A DNA stretch of 64,000 nt from Roseiarcus sp963758335 (GCA_963758335.1 CAVWVF010000006.1:372001-436000), one strand, 5' to 3'. Shown: positions 36,420 through 45,484, counted from the first letter of the stretch. Translations and numbers: made by a program. The notes: generated by a model from the sequence alone, not told the origin.

Positions 36420-37868
36420 TTAGACATCGGCAGCCTCCACGTCTCCTTCGACTATGATCGATGATTTGCCGCGGTCGGCGTATTGGATAAACGCCTTCGC
36501 CAGATGCAGGGCCATAATCACGGGTTGGTTGGTATTCGCTCGCACCGCAGCGAGCGTGCTCTCCAGGCCTTCGCCGGTTCTTCCGAACCTTCGGAATGGA
36601 TTCTGGATTCCGACCGACCAGTTGGCGCCGGTGACGATCAAGCGCGGCTCGCCGGTGTCGATCAAGCGCCTGTCGGCGGTGAGTTTGAAGCGGTAGGGGT
36701 TTCCATCGAGGCCCGATTGACGCAGGCCGAAAGCGCACTCGACGAGGTAGGGAATGTCCTGCTCGAACCCTATCCGCCGCTCATACGTGAATGTCGCCTT
36801 GGCCCCGCCGGCGGCCAGGACGCGCGCCTTGAAGTGCTCCCGGCCGATGACGCCGAGATGCTTTGGCGGGACCGGCGCCGAATGGCGCTTCATGGCCTCG
36901 AGCAGCTGACCGATTCCAGTTCGATTGGGCCTTTTCTCTCCGAAGAATGTGCGCAGCGATTGGCGCGAGGCGCCGATCTCGGCGAGGATCTTCTTCTGCT
37001 TTTGCGTGCCGCTCAGGCCACGAAATTCGGCGATGAACTCGCGCACCGGCCGATCCTGCCCGAGGCGCCGGTCACGCGCGACGTGCGCCGACAAATAGCG
37101 CTGCAGCCGCGCCTCGGTGTACCAATGCGCACTGGTCGGATCGCAGGGGCGCCATTTCGTCCACCCCGGGTTGGTCGCCTCGACGTTGACGAAATCGGCG
37201 CCGTCCCACGCGCCGTTCAACGTCAGGTGAGGATTGAACCAAACGTAACTCTCGGCGAGCGCCTTGAACCGCTGCCCGGCGCCCTGCAGTACCGAGCAAT
37301 AGCCATGCGAGCCTTGCGGCCATCTGATCGTAATCCGCGTGCCGGTGGTGATCGGCGACGGCGCGGTCGTGTGCGTGATGCGGGGTTCGTTGCTGACGTG
37401 ATCGACCGAAAACAGGATCGTGTGCGCCGTTCCCCGGCTCTCGATGACGGTCCGGCCGGTCGCCTCCGCGGCTGCATCTGCGTCGCCCCGGCTCAGCCTT
37501 TCGTGATCAAGGACGTAGCCCATGGCGATGATCGTCTTCAACGCGTTGCCTTGCGCGCCGCGGCTCGGGGAGCAGTAGGCCTCGCGGCTACTGACCCTGA
37601 TCGTGTAGTCGCAGACCCCGCGGATCGTTTCCTCTGGAATCCCGGGACCGTTGTCCTCGATCACGATGGCGCCGTTCTTCGAACTACCCGAGATTTTGAC
37701 GACGGGCGCGACGTCGGCCTCCTCGCAAGCGTCGAGAGAGTTGTCGAGCAGCTCCTTCAAAACGACGCGCGGCCGGATCGCGCTTCGCCTGCCGACGCTT
37801 TCGCATGTAGTCGCGCTGTAGGCTGTGCGGTCGAATTTCTTTGCCGCGCCCGTCGCCATGTCAGTCAT
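36420..37868 (-). CDS. Topoisomerase VI B-like (GHKL ATPase) subunit, copy 2, intact
   Basis: 482 residues. GHKL motifs: LKELLDNSLDACEEA (N-box, residues 38-51, Glu39/Asn43/Asp46), IEDNGPGIP (70-78) and RGAQGNALKT (103-112, lid Gly/Lys). A helical part (255-330) corresponds to the H2TH region and PPKHLGVIGREHF (334-346) to the start of the transducer domain, which ends YADRGKSSIIVEGDV with Lys468 in the place of the switch lysine. These features match the B subunit of type IIB topoisomerases, which binds ATP and gates the A subunit. It starts 76 bp after the primase-helicase stop and overlaps the A gene by 8 nt. The only intact subunit of the two cassettes. Confidence 0.85.
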   Translation of the reverse strand: MTDMATGAAKKFDRTAYSATTCESVGRRSAIRPRVVLKELLDNSLDACEEADVAPVVKISGSSKNGAIVIEDNGPGIPEETIRGVCDYTIRVSSREAYCSPSRGAQGNALKTIIAMGYVLDHERLSRGDADAAAEATGRTVIESRGTAHTILFSVDHVSNEPRITHTTAPSPITTGTRITIRWPQGSHGYCSVLQGAGQRFKALAESYVWFNPHLTLNGAWDGADFVNVEATNPGWTKWRPCDPTSAHWYTEARLQRYLSAHVARDRRLGQDRPVREFIAEFRGLSGTQKQKKILAEIGASRQSLRTFFGEKRPNRTGIGQLLEAMKRHSAPVPPKHLGVIGREHFKARVLAAGGAKATFTYERRIGFEQDIPYLVECAFGLRQSGLDGNPYRFKLTADRRLIDTGEPRLIVTGANWSVGIQNPFRRFGRTGEGLESTLAAVRANTNQPVIMALHLAKAFIQYADRGKSSIIVEGDVEAADV

Positions 37869-37944
37869 TGGGCGAGCCTCCAGAATTTGCGTCTCACAAT
37901 CGACGACCTTCCGCCGTTCCCCCGGAGAGGTCGTCGACCCACCA

Positions 37945-40313
37945 TTAAATCTGCATCCTGTTCTGGTCCCCGTCGTTCATGAACCTCAAGCGCCCGACGA
38001 CGCGTCCCTTGCGGCTCCTGAGCCAGAACCCGAGCCGCCTTGCGTCGGCCGGTTCCTTGCCTCTCGCGGCGACGACATGGACTGCGGCGCTCAACCGTGG
38101 CCAGGAAGCCTCGCCAAAGGTCTGCTCGCCAATGATCTTGATGACCTCCGCCGAGGGTAGCCGGCTCCGGTAGCCGACGCCGAGAACGTCGGCCCAGGCG
38201 GACAACATCTCCTTGAGGTCGGCGCGTTCCGGGTCTTCGCCTCGCGCGACCTCTATCGAGGCGGCGACGTCCTTCTCCCCGAGCCAGATCAAGGCGCTTC
38301 GGACGGTGTCCGACCAGCCCTCGAACGACGCCAGTCTTTTCGCTCTGCCCGGCTTCCCGGCGACGGCATACGCCCGGCAGATTGTGAGGGCTGCGGCGAT
38401 GTATGCGCCGCGGTTGCTGAGGACCAGGCCGACCGGGTTGCTCGCGAACTCGCGCGTCTCCGGCAACTCCATCTTGGGGTCGAGCATGATGGTGACGACG
38501 CGCCGGGTGAGGTCGCCGACGATGATGACGTTGTTGCCGGTGCAGAATGTCGTGGTGGCGCGCGCTTCGATGGTGACGCGTTCCGATTTGCCGAGGATGC
38601 GGATTTGGACCAGGGGGCGCTCGATCGTCTGGCATAGCGCGTCGCCGCCCAATTCGCCGTTGACGTTGTCGATGCAGATCAGCGGCTGGCCGGCGAGCAG
38701 CGCCGCGCCGAGACGCTTTTCCAGTTCCTCTTCGTCGGCTCCCGCCGCCATGACCGGCATGATCTGTCCGATCGCGATCGCCGCCGCGACGTCGAACAGA
38801 TAGGACTTCCCCGATCCGGCGACGGGGGCCTTCGCGCTATGCATCGGCGCGACGGGGAAGGCGCCGCGGACGACGGGCGTGATCAGGGCGGACAGTGCGA
38901 CGGCCTTGTCCAGATCGCCGACGAATGGGAATTCGATGAGCAAGCCCTTGAGCCGCGCCAATGCCGCCAGCGCGTCATCCCGGGTCGGGTTTTCGGGAAT
39001 GGCCGGCATCTGCGGAGGCGCGACGAGGAGCAGCCGCGTGACCTCGTCGTACCCCTCCTGGGCGAGGATCGTCCCGTCCGGGCGCATGGTCGGCGTCGAT
39101 ATGACGCCGGCGAGCGCCGGGAAGCCCCATTCGCCTGCTCTCGCGAGGATCGTGGCCGCGACCTCGGCCGGCGGGTTCGTCGCAACCAACTTTTTGCTGC
39201 GGCTGTCCCATTTGGCCCAAGTGGCCACTCGGCACAGAAGGTCGCGCAAATAGACAGAGTCGACGCGAAGAAGTTGGGCCACTTTGGTTCTACGTCCATG
39301 CGCCGCGTCCACTTCGCTGACGATCGGGCGGACGATCTCGTTTGCGCGCTGAAATAGCGGGACGCCCGCCGTACGGAGCGCCTCTTCGCCTTGCGTCGCC
39401 ATGTGGTCGAGGGCGCCGCCGCTGATCTGGATGACAGGCTTGTCGCCGCCGCTCGAGGGCGTCATCTCGCCGATCTGATTGCTCTTGCGCGTAAAAGCCG
39501 AGCCAGTCGGCGACCTTCTTCGCCGGCCCCTTGCCGAATGTTTCGGCAAGCAATGGAAACCCGGCGCCCTTTTTGGCGTCCGCGCCGTCGCGCGCCGTGC
39601 GCCCCATGTCCCGCCGTTTGTCGCCGGGTTGCAGGGAGGCTGCGCCGACCGCCTCGGCGAACGCCGCCGCATAGGCCGGCGACAAGCCGCAGCGCCTGAG
39701 GAATCCGCCGAGCACGAACGCCGCGTCATGGCGGCCGCCGACCGGGGTAGTGGCGGGCGAGTTCTGAAGCGGCGGCGAGCCGACGAGCTAGGCGAATGAG
39801 CTCGTCGCCGTCGACATCGGCGACATCGGGCGGCCCGCTTCCCGCCCATTCGATCGGCTCGCCGCTGGTGTGGGTCGACGGCGGAAAGACGGTCTGGGCC
39901 GCCATCCCGTTCGCGCCCATGCGGACTTCGAGCAGGCCGACCTTCTCCGAGCCCATGAACTTGATCGCGGCGCGATCCTGCGTCTCGCTGAGGTTGGTTC
40001 GATAGACCCAATGCGACGCGGGCTTGCTCGCGTGCCCGAAGACGGCGGTGCGGGGCAGGATGTACGGTGCGGCGGCGATCGCCTCCGGGCAATCGAGATC
40101 GAGGTCGGTCAAGCCGTCCGACGCCTTCCCGAGGATGACGCCGACGTTCTGGGGAACCCCGTTGAAGTAGGACGGCGCGGTCTCGGCGCTGATCCGGAGG
40201 TTCTGCCAATCATCGAGGCGCGGGCCTTTCTTGCGGTGCGGGACGGGGACCGGCGACCAGCCTCGTGCGATGTAGTCGCGGACAGCCGATTCCACTGGAC
40301 GAGCGTCGGTCAC
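37945..40313 (-). pseudogene. Primase-polymerase (AEP) / helicase protein with two frame changes
   Basis: GTG start at 40311-40313 overlaps the previous stop as GTGA. The first ~195 codons are a bifunctional primase-polymerase domain (SAVRDYIARGWSPVPVPHRK, GLTDLDLDCPEAIAAAPYIL with Asp-x-Asp, MAAQTVFPPSTHTSGEPIEW with the His). A change near 39735 moves to a second frame (DAAFVLGGFLRRCGLSPAYA ... KKVADWLGF) and one near 39480 to a third with the helicase-type ATPase (Walker A APVAGSGKSYLF, Walker B PLICIDNVNGEL). Either three linked pieces of one broken gene or, less likely, separate genes (MTPSSGGDKP could start the last). It is not homologous to the TOPRIM/DUF3631 protein beside copy 1. Confidence 0.7.
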
Positions 40314-40585
40314 AGCAGCACCCGCTCAGCGAGTGGCAACACCTGTTGCTGGAACTTGTCCGCGATCGAGCGGTCTGCGAACTCGAGCAGCGGGCTATAG
40401 GACTTGGTCCCGTCCTCCTTGACCCTTTCCTTGCTCGGAAAGCCGACCCAGCGCTTGTCGTTCTTCTCAAACAGCATCGCGCCTCGGACGATAAGTCCGC
40501 TTGGCATTTGCAAGTCGCAAACGCCGATCAGCGAGTTCTTGCGAAGCACCTTCGCATTGGAGATAGTAAAGCCGGGGGCGCTCAA
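40310..40585 (-). CDS. Small conserved protein of the replication operon
   Basis: 91 residues from TTG 40583-40585 (overlaps the previous stop as TTGA). ISNAKVLRKNSLIGVCDLQM, PSGLIVRGAMLFEKNDKRWV and GFPSKERVKEDGTKSYSPLL form a short beta-rich protein seen next to primase genes in phage and integrative elements; the GxxLxxPSGL pattern recalls SpoVG-like nucleic-acid binders, but this is a weak likeness. Its stop overlaps the primase start (GTGA). Confidence 0.6.
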   Translation of the reverse strand: MSAPGFTISNAKVLRKNSLIGVCDLQMPSGLIVRGAMLFEKNDKRWVGFPSKERVKEDGTKSYSPLLEFADRSIADKFQQQVLPLAERVLL

Positions 40586-41137
40586 TTGTCGTAGACCTTT
40601 CGCAGCTCCGGCGGGGCGTCGCCGCCGAGCGCCGCGTATCGTTCCAGGCGATCGGGATGCGCGGGAATTTCGTCTTCGACGCCTTCCCCGGGGTGAACAT
40701 GCCGGGCCGGGCGAAGTCAGGGAAAATTTCGCCCGAGCCCCCGAATTGCCCGAGGCCCATCTTCGACGCCGCGCCAGTTCTTCCTCGCTCATGCTGCGGC
40801 CCTTCGCGACGCCGAGCCGTGAGCGGATGATGGCAGCTTCCGCCGCAGTCGGCTGGCGGTCGAGAAGGAAGATGCCTTCGTCGTCGCCGTTTTGCGTCAG
40901 CTCGGCGAAAGCAAGAACGCGTTTCGTGTTCGTCCATGCTCTTGCCGAGCCGGGCGCGACGTAGCGCAGGAACCCCTCGGCGTCCGGCCGGCCGATACTG
41001 CCGGGAACGGCATAGATATGGCCGTGGCGTCCTTTGATCTGCCAGTCGCCGGATTCGTCGCGGCGAAGGGCCGCGCCGCGGCTTTCGATCGCGCGAGCGA
41101 GCGCGAGCAACGCCGGTCTCTGGGCGAGGGCGCTCAC
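40582..41137 (-). pseudogene. Conserved hypothetical protein of the replication operon, frameshifted
   Basis: The first ~135 codons (RHGHIYAVPGSIGRPDAEGF, ALRRDESGDWQIKGRHGH, SMSEEELARRRRW) are in one frame; after a change near 40690 another frame supplies HPDRLERYAALGGDAPPELR and ends KVYDN at 40582. The N-terminal part resembles proteins encoded beside phage primases. Start and stop overlap neighbours. No function known. Confidence 0.5.
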
Positions 41138-41376
41138 TGTCGCGCCTCTCTGCGATCATCGGGTCGTCGGCGATCGTCGCAGAGGCTCGCCCGCTTCCGT
41201 GAGAACGGCCAGGCGCCGGACACCCCAATGTCGACGCCTAAGACGATGCGGCCGGCTTGCCCCCCGCTGCCGAAGGCGGTATCTGTGCATTCGATCTTGC
41301 CGGGAAGCAGATCAATCTGAGGGTCGCGCGCCGCATCGATCGCGGGCGCGACCCTTGCGCTTTCTGAGGGGCGCAT
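41134..41376 (-). pseudogene. RuvC-like Holliday junction nuclease, N-terminal fragment, frameshifted
   Basis: RIVLGVDIGVSGA carries the first catalytic Asp of RuvC-type nucleases (GxDxGxxGA). The same frame then degenerates, while a one-base shift near 41215 gives the expected LAVLTEAGEPL. The remaining three acidic residues are absent, so the nuclease is not functional as given. It lies in the operon between the AlpA-like gene and the hypothetical protein. Confidence 0.55.
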
Positions 41377-41379
41377 CGG

Positions 41380-41586
41380 TCATGCGCCCTTCCCGTCTTG
41401 CCAGCCGGGCGGAACGACGCGCCGCGAAGCAAGCCAAGCGTCTCCATCGGTTTCGTCAATTCCAACCGCCCTGGCACCGAGGCGAATGACCGGCGGCCCT
41501 TCGCCAGTCGCAAGCAACCGTTCCAGATGGCGAACCGAGCGCCCCATGCGCTGAGCGAACTGCTTCTTCGTCAGAATTGTCTTCAA
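41380..41586 (-). CDS. AlpA/excisionase-like helix-turn-helix protein
   Basis: 68 residues from TTG 41584-41586, behind AAGGAG. TILTKKQFAQRMGRSVRHLE and RLLATGEGPPVIRLGARAVG followed by IDETDGDAWLASR is the MerR/AlpA-type small DNA-binding fold used as excisionase or activator of the neighbouring integrase. It starts just after the integrase stop. Likely controls excision. Confidence 0.75.
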   Translation of the reverse strand: MKTILTKKQFAQRMGRSVRHLERLLATGEGPPVIRLGARAVGIDETDGDAWLASRRVVPPGWQDGKGA

Positions 41587-41602
41587 GTGGCAACTCCTTG
41601 AT

Positions 41603-42814
41603 TTAGGTGTCGCCTCTCTGCGCCTCGCGCCCCTCGACGATCGCGGCGACATGCGCGCCCCAGGCGTTGAGGGCCGAGCGCTTCTCGTCGGCCCATTCGT
41701 GGCGTTGATAGACGCCGACGATGCCGGCGCGGCTGCCCGAAACGTGGTTGAGCACGGCCTCGGTGACTTCAAGCCGCACGCCGAGCCGTTGAAGGCCGGT
41801 GGCCATCGTGCGGCGAAGGTCATGCAAGCGCCAGTCTTTGACGCCGCTGGCCTCGTCCAAGGCCGCCTTCGCCTTGCCGAAGCCGTTGAAGGGTCCGCGA
41901 CGGCCGGGGAAAACCGGATCGGCTCCCTCGTAGCGTGGCGCGGCGCGCAAGATCGCCTGCGCCTGCGGAGACAAAGGCACGATATGCGCGACACCGTTTT
42001 TTGCCCGGCTCGCCGAAATGGTCCACGCTGAAAGGTCGTCGGTGACTTCGTTCCATGTCATGCCCGCAACTTCCTCGCGGCGCTGGCCGGTCAAGATGAG
42101 GAGGCGCACAATCGAGTCGTAGGAGCCCGGCCCGTCTGCGGCCTTCCAGATGGCGGCAAGCTCGGCGTCTGTTAGCACTCGCTCTCTGGACGGAACGGCG
42201 TTCAGGCGAACGCCGTGGAAAGGGTTAGCCTCCAGCAAGCCTGCTCCCATCGCCCAACCATAACAGGCCCGGCCGTATGCGGCCGTCAGCCGCGCTGTGG
42301 CCAACTTTCCAGCGGCGGCGATGGAGTGGACTTCTCGCTTGACCGTTCCCGGATCGAGATCAGCGGCCGATTTGCCGAGTTTCGACTTGAACGCGAAGCG
42401 GAGCGCGCGTGTTGCCTCAATTCTGTAGCCGGCGCGCTTCGCAGCAAGGTGACCCGCCTCCCAATGGTCGATCAGAACGCCGAGGGTCAATGCCTCCTGC
42501 TCGGCCCTCGCCTTGGCCTGTTCGATCGCCCGCTTGCGTTCGGCGGCGGGGTTTCTCCCCTTGGCGACGTCGCCGAGGAAAGCCCTAGCAGCCTCCCGGG
42601 CGCTCGCCAGCGAGATAGCCGAGCAAGAGCCCAAAGGAACGCGCCGTTTCTCGCCGGCGTGTCGGTATTGGACGAGAAAGGACTTTCCGCCGCCCGCCGT
42701 GACGCGGACGCCGAGGCCCGATTGCTCGTCGTCGAACACCATCATGTCTCGCCGGCCGGCCGGGCATTCGAGGGTTTCGATCCTGCGTTGCGTGAGCTTC
42801 GTCTGCCGCCCCAT
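41603..42814 (-). CDS. Tyrosine recombinase (phage-type integrase)
   Basis: 403 residues: an N-terminal arm-binding domain (FDDEQSGLGVRVTAGGGKSF), a SAM-like core-binding domain and a C-terminal catalytic domain with LILTGQRREEV (Arg), RLHDLRRTMATGLQ (His-x-x-Arg), LNHVSG (His) and GVYQRHEW (Tyr). Full length and open. It lies next to the tRNA 3' fragment at 43.0 kb and points away from it, the usual arrangement for tRNA-targeting integrative elements. Confidence 0.93.
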   Translation of the reverse strand: MGRQTKLTQRRIETLECPAGRRDMMVFDDEQSGLGVRVTAGGGKSFLVQYRHAGEKRRVPLGSCSAISLASAREAARAFLGDVAKGRNPAAERKRAIEQAKARAEQEALTLGVLIDHWEAGHLAAKRAGYRIEATRALRFAFKSKLGKSAADLDPGTVKREVHSIAAAGKLATARLTAAYGRACYGWAMGAGLLEANPFHGVRLNAVPSRERVLTDAELAAIWKAADGPGSYDSIVRLLILTGQRREEVAGMTWNEVTDDLSAWTISASRAKNGVAHIVPLSPQAQAILRAAPRYEGADPVFPGRRGPFNGFGKAKAALDEASGVKDWRLHDLRRTMATGLQRLGVRLEVTEAVLNHVSGSRAGIVGVYQRHEWADEKRSALNAWGAHVAAIVEGREAQRGDT

Positions 42815-42992
42815 ATTGTTGGGTCCGCGGACCCGTAGCGGACCCGTCCAACGGACCCGTCCCGTCGCGACGTGTCGCGTTATGTCAGTTGGTATAGGCT
42901 CATCAAGCTGACATTACAAGCCGTTTGTCGGGTCCGCTCTCTTAGTGTCGCGTCGTGTCCGTTCGGAGACGCCTACTACGAATTTGGGGGTC

Positions 42993-43020
42993 AGGAGTTC
43001 GAATCTCTTCGGGCGCGCCA
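42993..43020 (+). tRNA. tRNA-Arg-like 3' fragment (integration attachment site)
   Basis: The T arm AGGAG-TTCGAAT-CTCTT (42993-43009), 3' acceptor strand CGGGCGC (43010-43016), discriminator G and CCA are present; the inferred 5' acceptor GCGCCCG fits alphaproteobacterial tRNA-Arg. The 5' half is not upstream: the anticodon-stem region does not pair. So it is only the 3' end copied into the element during integration, marking its right end. The complete tRNA gene was not found in this window. Confidence 0.7.
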
Positions 43021-43353
43021 TTTCATATCCGGATGGCGGGGCGTGTTCCGTTTCCCTCGGTCTCCTCTCCCGTCGTCTAGCGACATACGCTCGGCTCGCT
43101 GGAAGAACACTGGAGACACGATGAAGCCGAGTGGGCCTGTTTTGCAAGACAACGCCAGCGCGCGGCGTTCGCTGAAGGCTTCTTCAGCCGGCGTTCTCAA
43201 ACTCCACAACCGCCGGAGTGCGCCGGCACCCGGTTCCCGGATCGCTCACACGCTCACGCGCGCTAAATGAGGATAATATATATATTTCTCTAATCAGAAC
43301 TGGGACGATTCAGAAGGAAGATTTTCTCGGAGCGAAGGAATATACGCTTGCCG
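43021..43353. other. 333-bp region right of the attachment site
   Basis: No gene is supported. Composition becomes AT-rich near 43270 (TATATATATT). A boundary to older sequence is expected at 43021. Confidence 0.3.
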
Positions 43354-43527
43354 ATGGCTCTAAAGGCTTTTCGGATTCATAAGATGATAGTCGGTAACCG
43401 CGAAGTATTTGACGTCGTCGGTAGCATATCCAATGTTGAAGCAACGCCACTGCTCAGGAAAAGCTTTCTTCAGAAGTTCAAGTCTTGGTCAATTGATAAT
43501 AAACATAGCTCAATAATACTAAAATAA
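43354..43527 (+). CDS. AT-rich small protein of unknown function
   Basis: 57 codons, MALKAFRIHKMIVGNREVFD to a TAA at 43525-43527, in a segment far poorer in GC than its neighbours, which suggests recent transfer. No ribosome-binding site is obvious and no family is recognised, so it could be chance. Confidence 0.3.
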   Translation: MALKAFRIHKMIVGNREVFDVVGSISNVEATPLLRKSFLQKFKSWSIDNKHSSIILK

Positions 43528-43540
43528 AGCGCAAGCGATT

Positions 43541-43729
43541 GGTTGTTTCGACGTCGGAAAGGATCTGCTTCGCGGACTGAGATCGCCGAGGCTGCAATTG
43601 TTCGGGGTCGGCGACAACGTCAAGCCGATCGTCATCGGCACGGTGATCGCGCTGGCGCTGGCACTCGACGCCTCTTGCGACCGGTTCCTCAAGGCGATCG
43701 AGTCGCGGCGAGGCGGGTGGCGCGGCTGA
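43541..43729 (+). pseudogene. C-terminal fragment of an unidentified membrane protein
   Basis: The frame GCFDVGKDLLRGLRSPRLQL then FGVGDNVKPIVIGTVIALAL and ALDASCDRFLKAIESRR ends with TGA. It has one membrane helix and codon use typical of the genome, but no start codon, so it is the tail of a lost gene, perhaps a transporter permease. Confidence 0.35.
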
Positions 43730-44345
43730 CGGCGGCGTCGCCGATCGGCCTGTCTCCCTTAAGAGCCGAGGACGCGGGTCGGGCAGCTTAACCTCATTCG
43801 GAACAAACAGTGTACGAAAGATGGATTCGATGCTATGGTTGTCTTTGCTGACAATCCGGAGTCGATGCGGAAGACGAGTGATTGCGGCCCCCTGCGAAGA
43901 GTTCCGGCGCGAGCGGCCCAAGCGATCGGCGCGGAGCGTTGGCCAGGAAGACTACAAATGGTTTGTGGAAAGCAAAAGCCTGCGACGCCTTTCGATCATG
44001 CCTTCGCCGGCGCCCATGCGCAATTCGCCGCCGGCCCGAGAGAGGGCGCCGAAGAATTTTTTCTGGCCCGGCAGCCCGCGGAACCCGTTGATAAGGCTCG
44101 ATTCGCGGAAGGAAAGGGAAGGAAATGGAAGGGGTTTTGCGGGCTTTTGGAAGCTCCATGTCGCGCCTTGATGCGCGCCTGGCGCCCTTTGGAAGACGCC
44201 GGAGGGCGCGCGGCCCTGCAGCCGATGGAGACTACCAAGCTGGTTTTCGTTGGCGCCCGCGCCCTCGCCCTGAGGAGCCCGGGAGCGGGCGTCTCGAAGG
44301 GCTGCCCGAGCCTATCGATGGGGGGGCGCCTGCCGGCGGCCAACG

Positions 44346-44395
44346 AGCATCCTTCGAGGTGCATCGCCTTCGGCAATGCGCGCCTCAGGATGAAG
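44346..44395. repeat. Dispersed CATCCTTCGAGG / CCTCAGGATGA palindromic repeat, third copy
   Basis: GCATCCTTCGAGG is followed after about 20 bp by CGCCTCAGGATGAAG, the same paired motif found in the two long inverted repeats at 60.1 and 61.7 kb. Likely a REP-type intergenic element. Confidence 0.55.
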
Positions 44396-44432
44396 TTCGT
44401 TTATCGCGCCGGCTCGTGAATGTGCGCCGCTT

Positions 44433-44674
44433 GGGAGTTGCGGTCGGCTGGAAATGCCCCTGCAAGCCATTGAAATCGCTCAAAAGCGGAGCGGAAATGG
44501 CGCGCCGCTCGAGCCCGGCGAACGGCCAAGGACGAAACGACCGGAATCTCCTTGGGAGCTGCAGGTCGGCTGGAAATGCTGTTGCGAGCTATTGAAATCG
44601 CTCGAAACCGGAACGGAAGAATGGCGCGCCGCCGGGCCAGCGGCCCGGGACGGAACGGACGGCGCCTTTTCAGG
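44433..44674. repeat. Imperfect tandem repeat, two units of ~121 bp
   Basis: Unit 1 begins GGGAGTTGCGGTCGGCTGG at 44433 and unit 2 GGGAGCTGCAGGTCGGCTGG at 44554. Both continue with AAATGC, ATTGAAATCGCTC and AATGGCGCGCCGC at the same spacing. No gene function is suggested. Confidence 0.6.
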
Positions 44675-44717
44675 CGGGATGGGACCCCTTATCCCTGAGG
44701 TCGGCAAGGGGTCCGGC

Positions 44718-45484
44718 ATGCTGCGGCACTTCTCTTCCGACGGCGTCCACATCGCCTATATCGACGTTCCGCGGTAGGGGATGACCGCGGCGAGCCGATC
44801 CTGCTCATTCACGGCTTCGCCTCGAACCATCGCATCAACTGGGTCAATCCGCGCTGGGTCGAGACGTTGACCCGCGCCGAGCGGCGGGTCGTCGCCTTCG
44901 ACAACCGCGGCCATGGGCTCAGCCAAAAACTCTATGCGCCGGCAGACTACCGCTCCGACCTGATGGCGCGGGACGCGGCGAATCTCCTCGCGCATTTAAG
45001 GATCGGGCGCGCCGACGTGATGGGTTATTCGATGGGCGCGCGCATCGCCGCCTTTTTAGCGCTGGCAAGGCCCGGGCTCGTGCGCTTGCTGATTCTCGGC
45101 GGGCTCGGCGACCGGCTGGTGCATGGCGTCGGCCTGCCGGCCCGCATTGCGGAAGCGATGGAGGCGGCGTCGCTCGACAGTCTGACGGATCCGACGCAGC
45201 GCATGTTCCGCGCCTTCGCCGACCAGACGAAAAGCCGCGCCGCGCTCGCCGCCTGCATCCGCGGCTCGCGCCAGAGCCTGACGCCGGCCGGCGTGGCGCG
45301 CATAGCCCAGCCGACGCTGGTGGCGGTCGGGACGCGCGACGTCGTTGCGGGCGACGCGGCGAGGCTCGCGGCGATGATGCCGAACGCGCAAACGCTCGAC
45401 ATCCCCGGGCGAGATCACAATCTCGCGGTCGGCGACAAGGTCTATAAGGCGGGAGTTTTGGCGTTCCTGGAAGGTCGCGCCTGA
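44718..45484 (+). pseudogene. Alpha/beta hydrolase, frameshifted near its start
   Basis: ATG at 44718 gives MLRHFSSDGVHIAYIDVP; after a one-base loss near 44773 the next frame continues AVGDDRGEPILLIHGFASNH and FDNRGHGLSQKLYAPADYRS. The catalytic set is visible: VMGYSMGARIA (nucleophile Ser), VGTRDVV (Asp) and IPGRDHNLA (His). If not a read error, the enzyme lacks its first strand. It lies 112 bp before livG and may have belonged to the same unit. Substrate unknown. Confidence 0.75.

Larger units (their letters stand above)
32020..36427 (-). pseudogene. Topoisomerase VI A-like (Spo11-type) subunit, copy 2, split by IS21
   Basis: Two parts, 35824-36427 and 32020-32657, join across the IS21-family insertion. 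Removing the element and one 8-bp duplication gives a continuous 413-residue protein with NLAERHDLAIMSTK at the joint, matching ELARRHDIAIMSTK in copy 1. Key residues: Tyr86 in ARQVMYAARP (candidate DNA-cleaving tyrosine), Glu186 in FIEKEGFQPLF and Asp238/Asp240 in LHDFDTAGF (TOPRIM metal ligands). The start overlaps the B gene by 8 nt (ATGTCTAA), exactly as in copy 1. Compared with archaeal TopoVIA (~360-390 residues) it has a C-terminal extension. Inactive as long as the IS stays. Confidence 0.8.
43730..44717. other. Nearly 1 kb without a supported gene; contains repeats
   Basis: All long frames here look antisense or random. The region holds one member of the CATCCTTCGAGG...CCTCAGGATGA repeat (44346-44395) and a two-unit tandem repeat at 44433-44674. 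Confidence 0.4.

Noticed and set aside
42966..43020. Complete tRNA gene
   Set aside because: Only the T arm, acceptor 3' strand and CCA are convincing; the D arm and 5' acceptor are absent and the anticodon stem does not pair.
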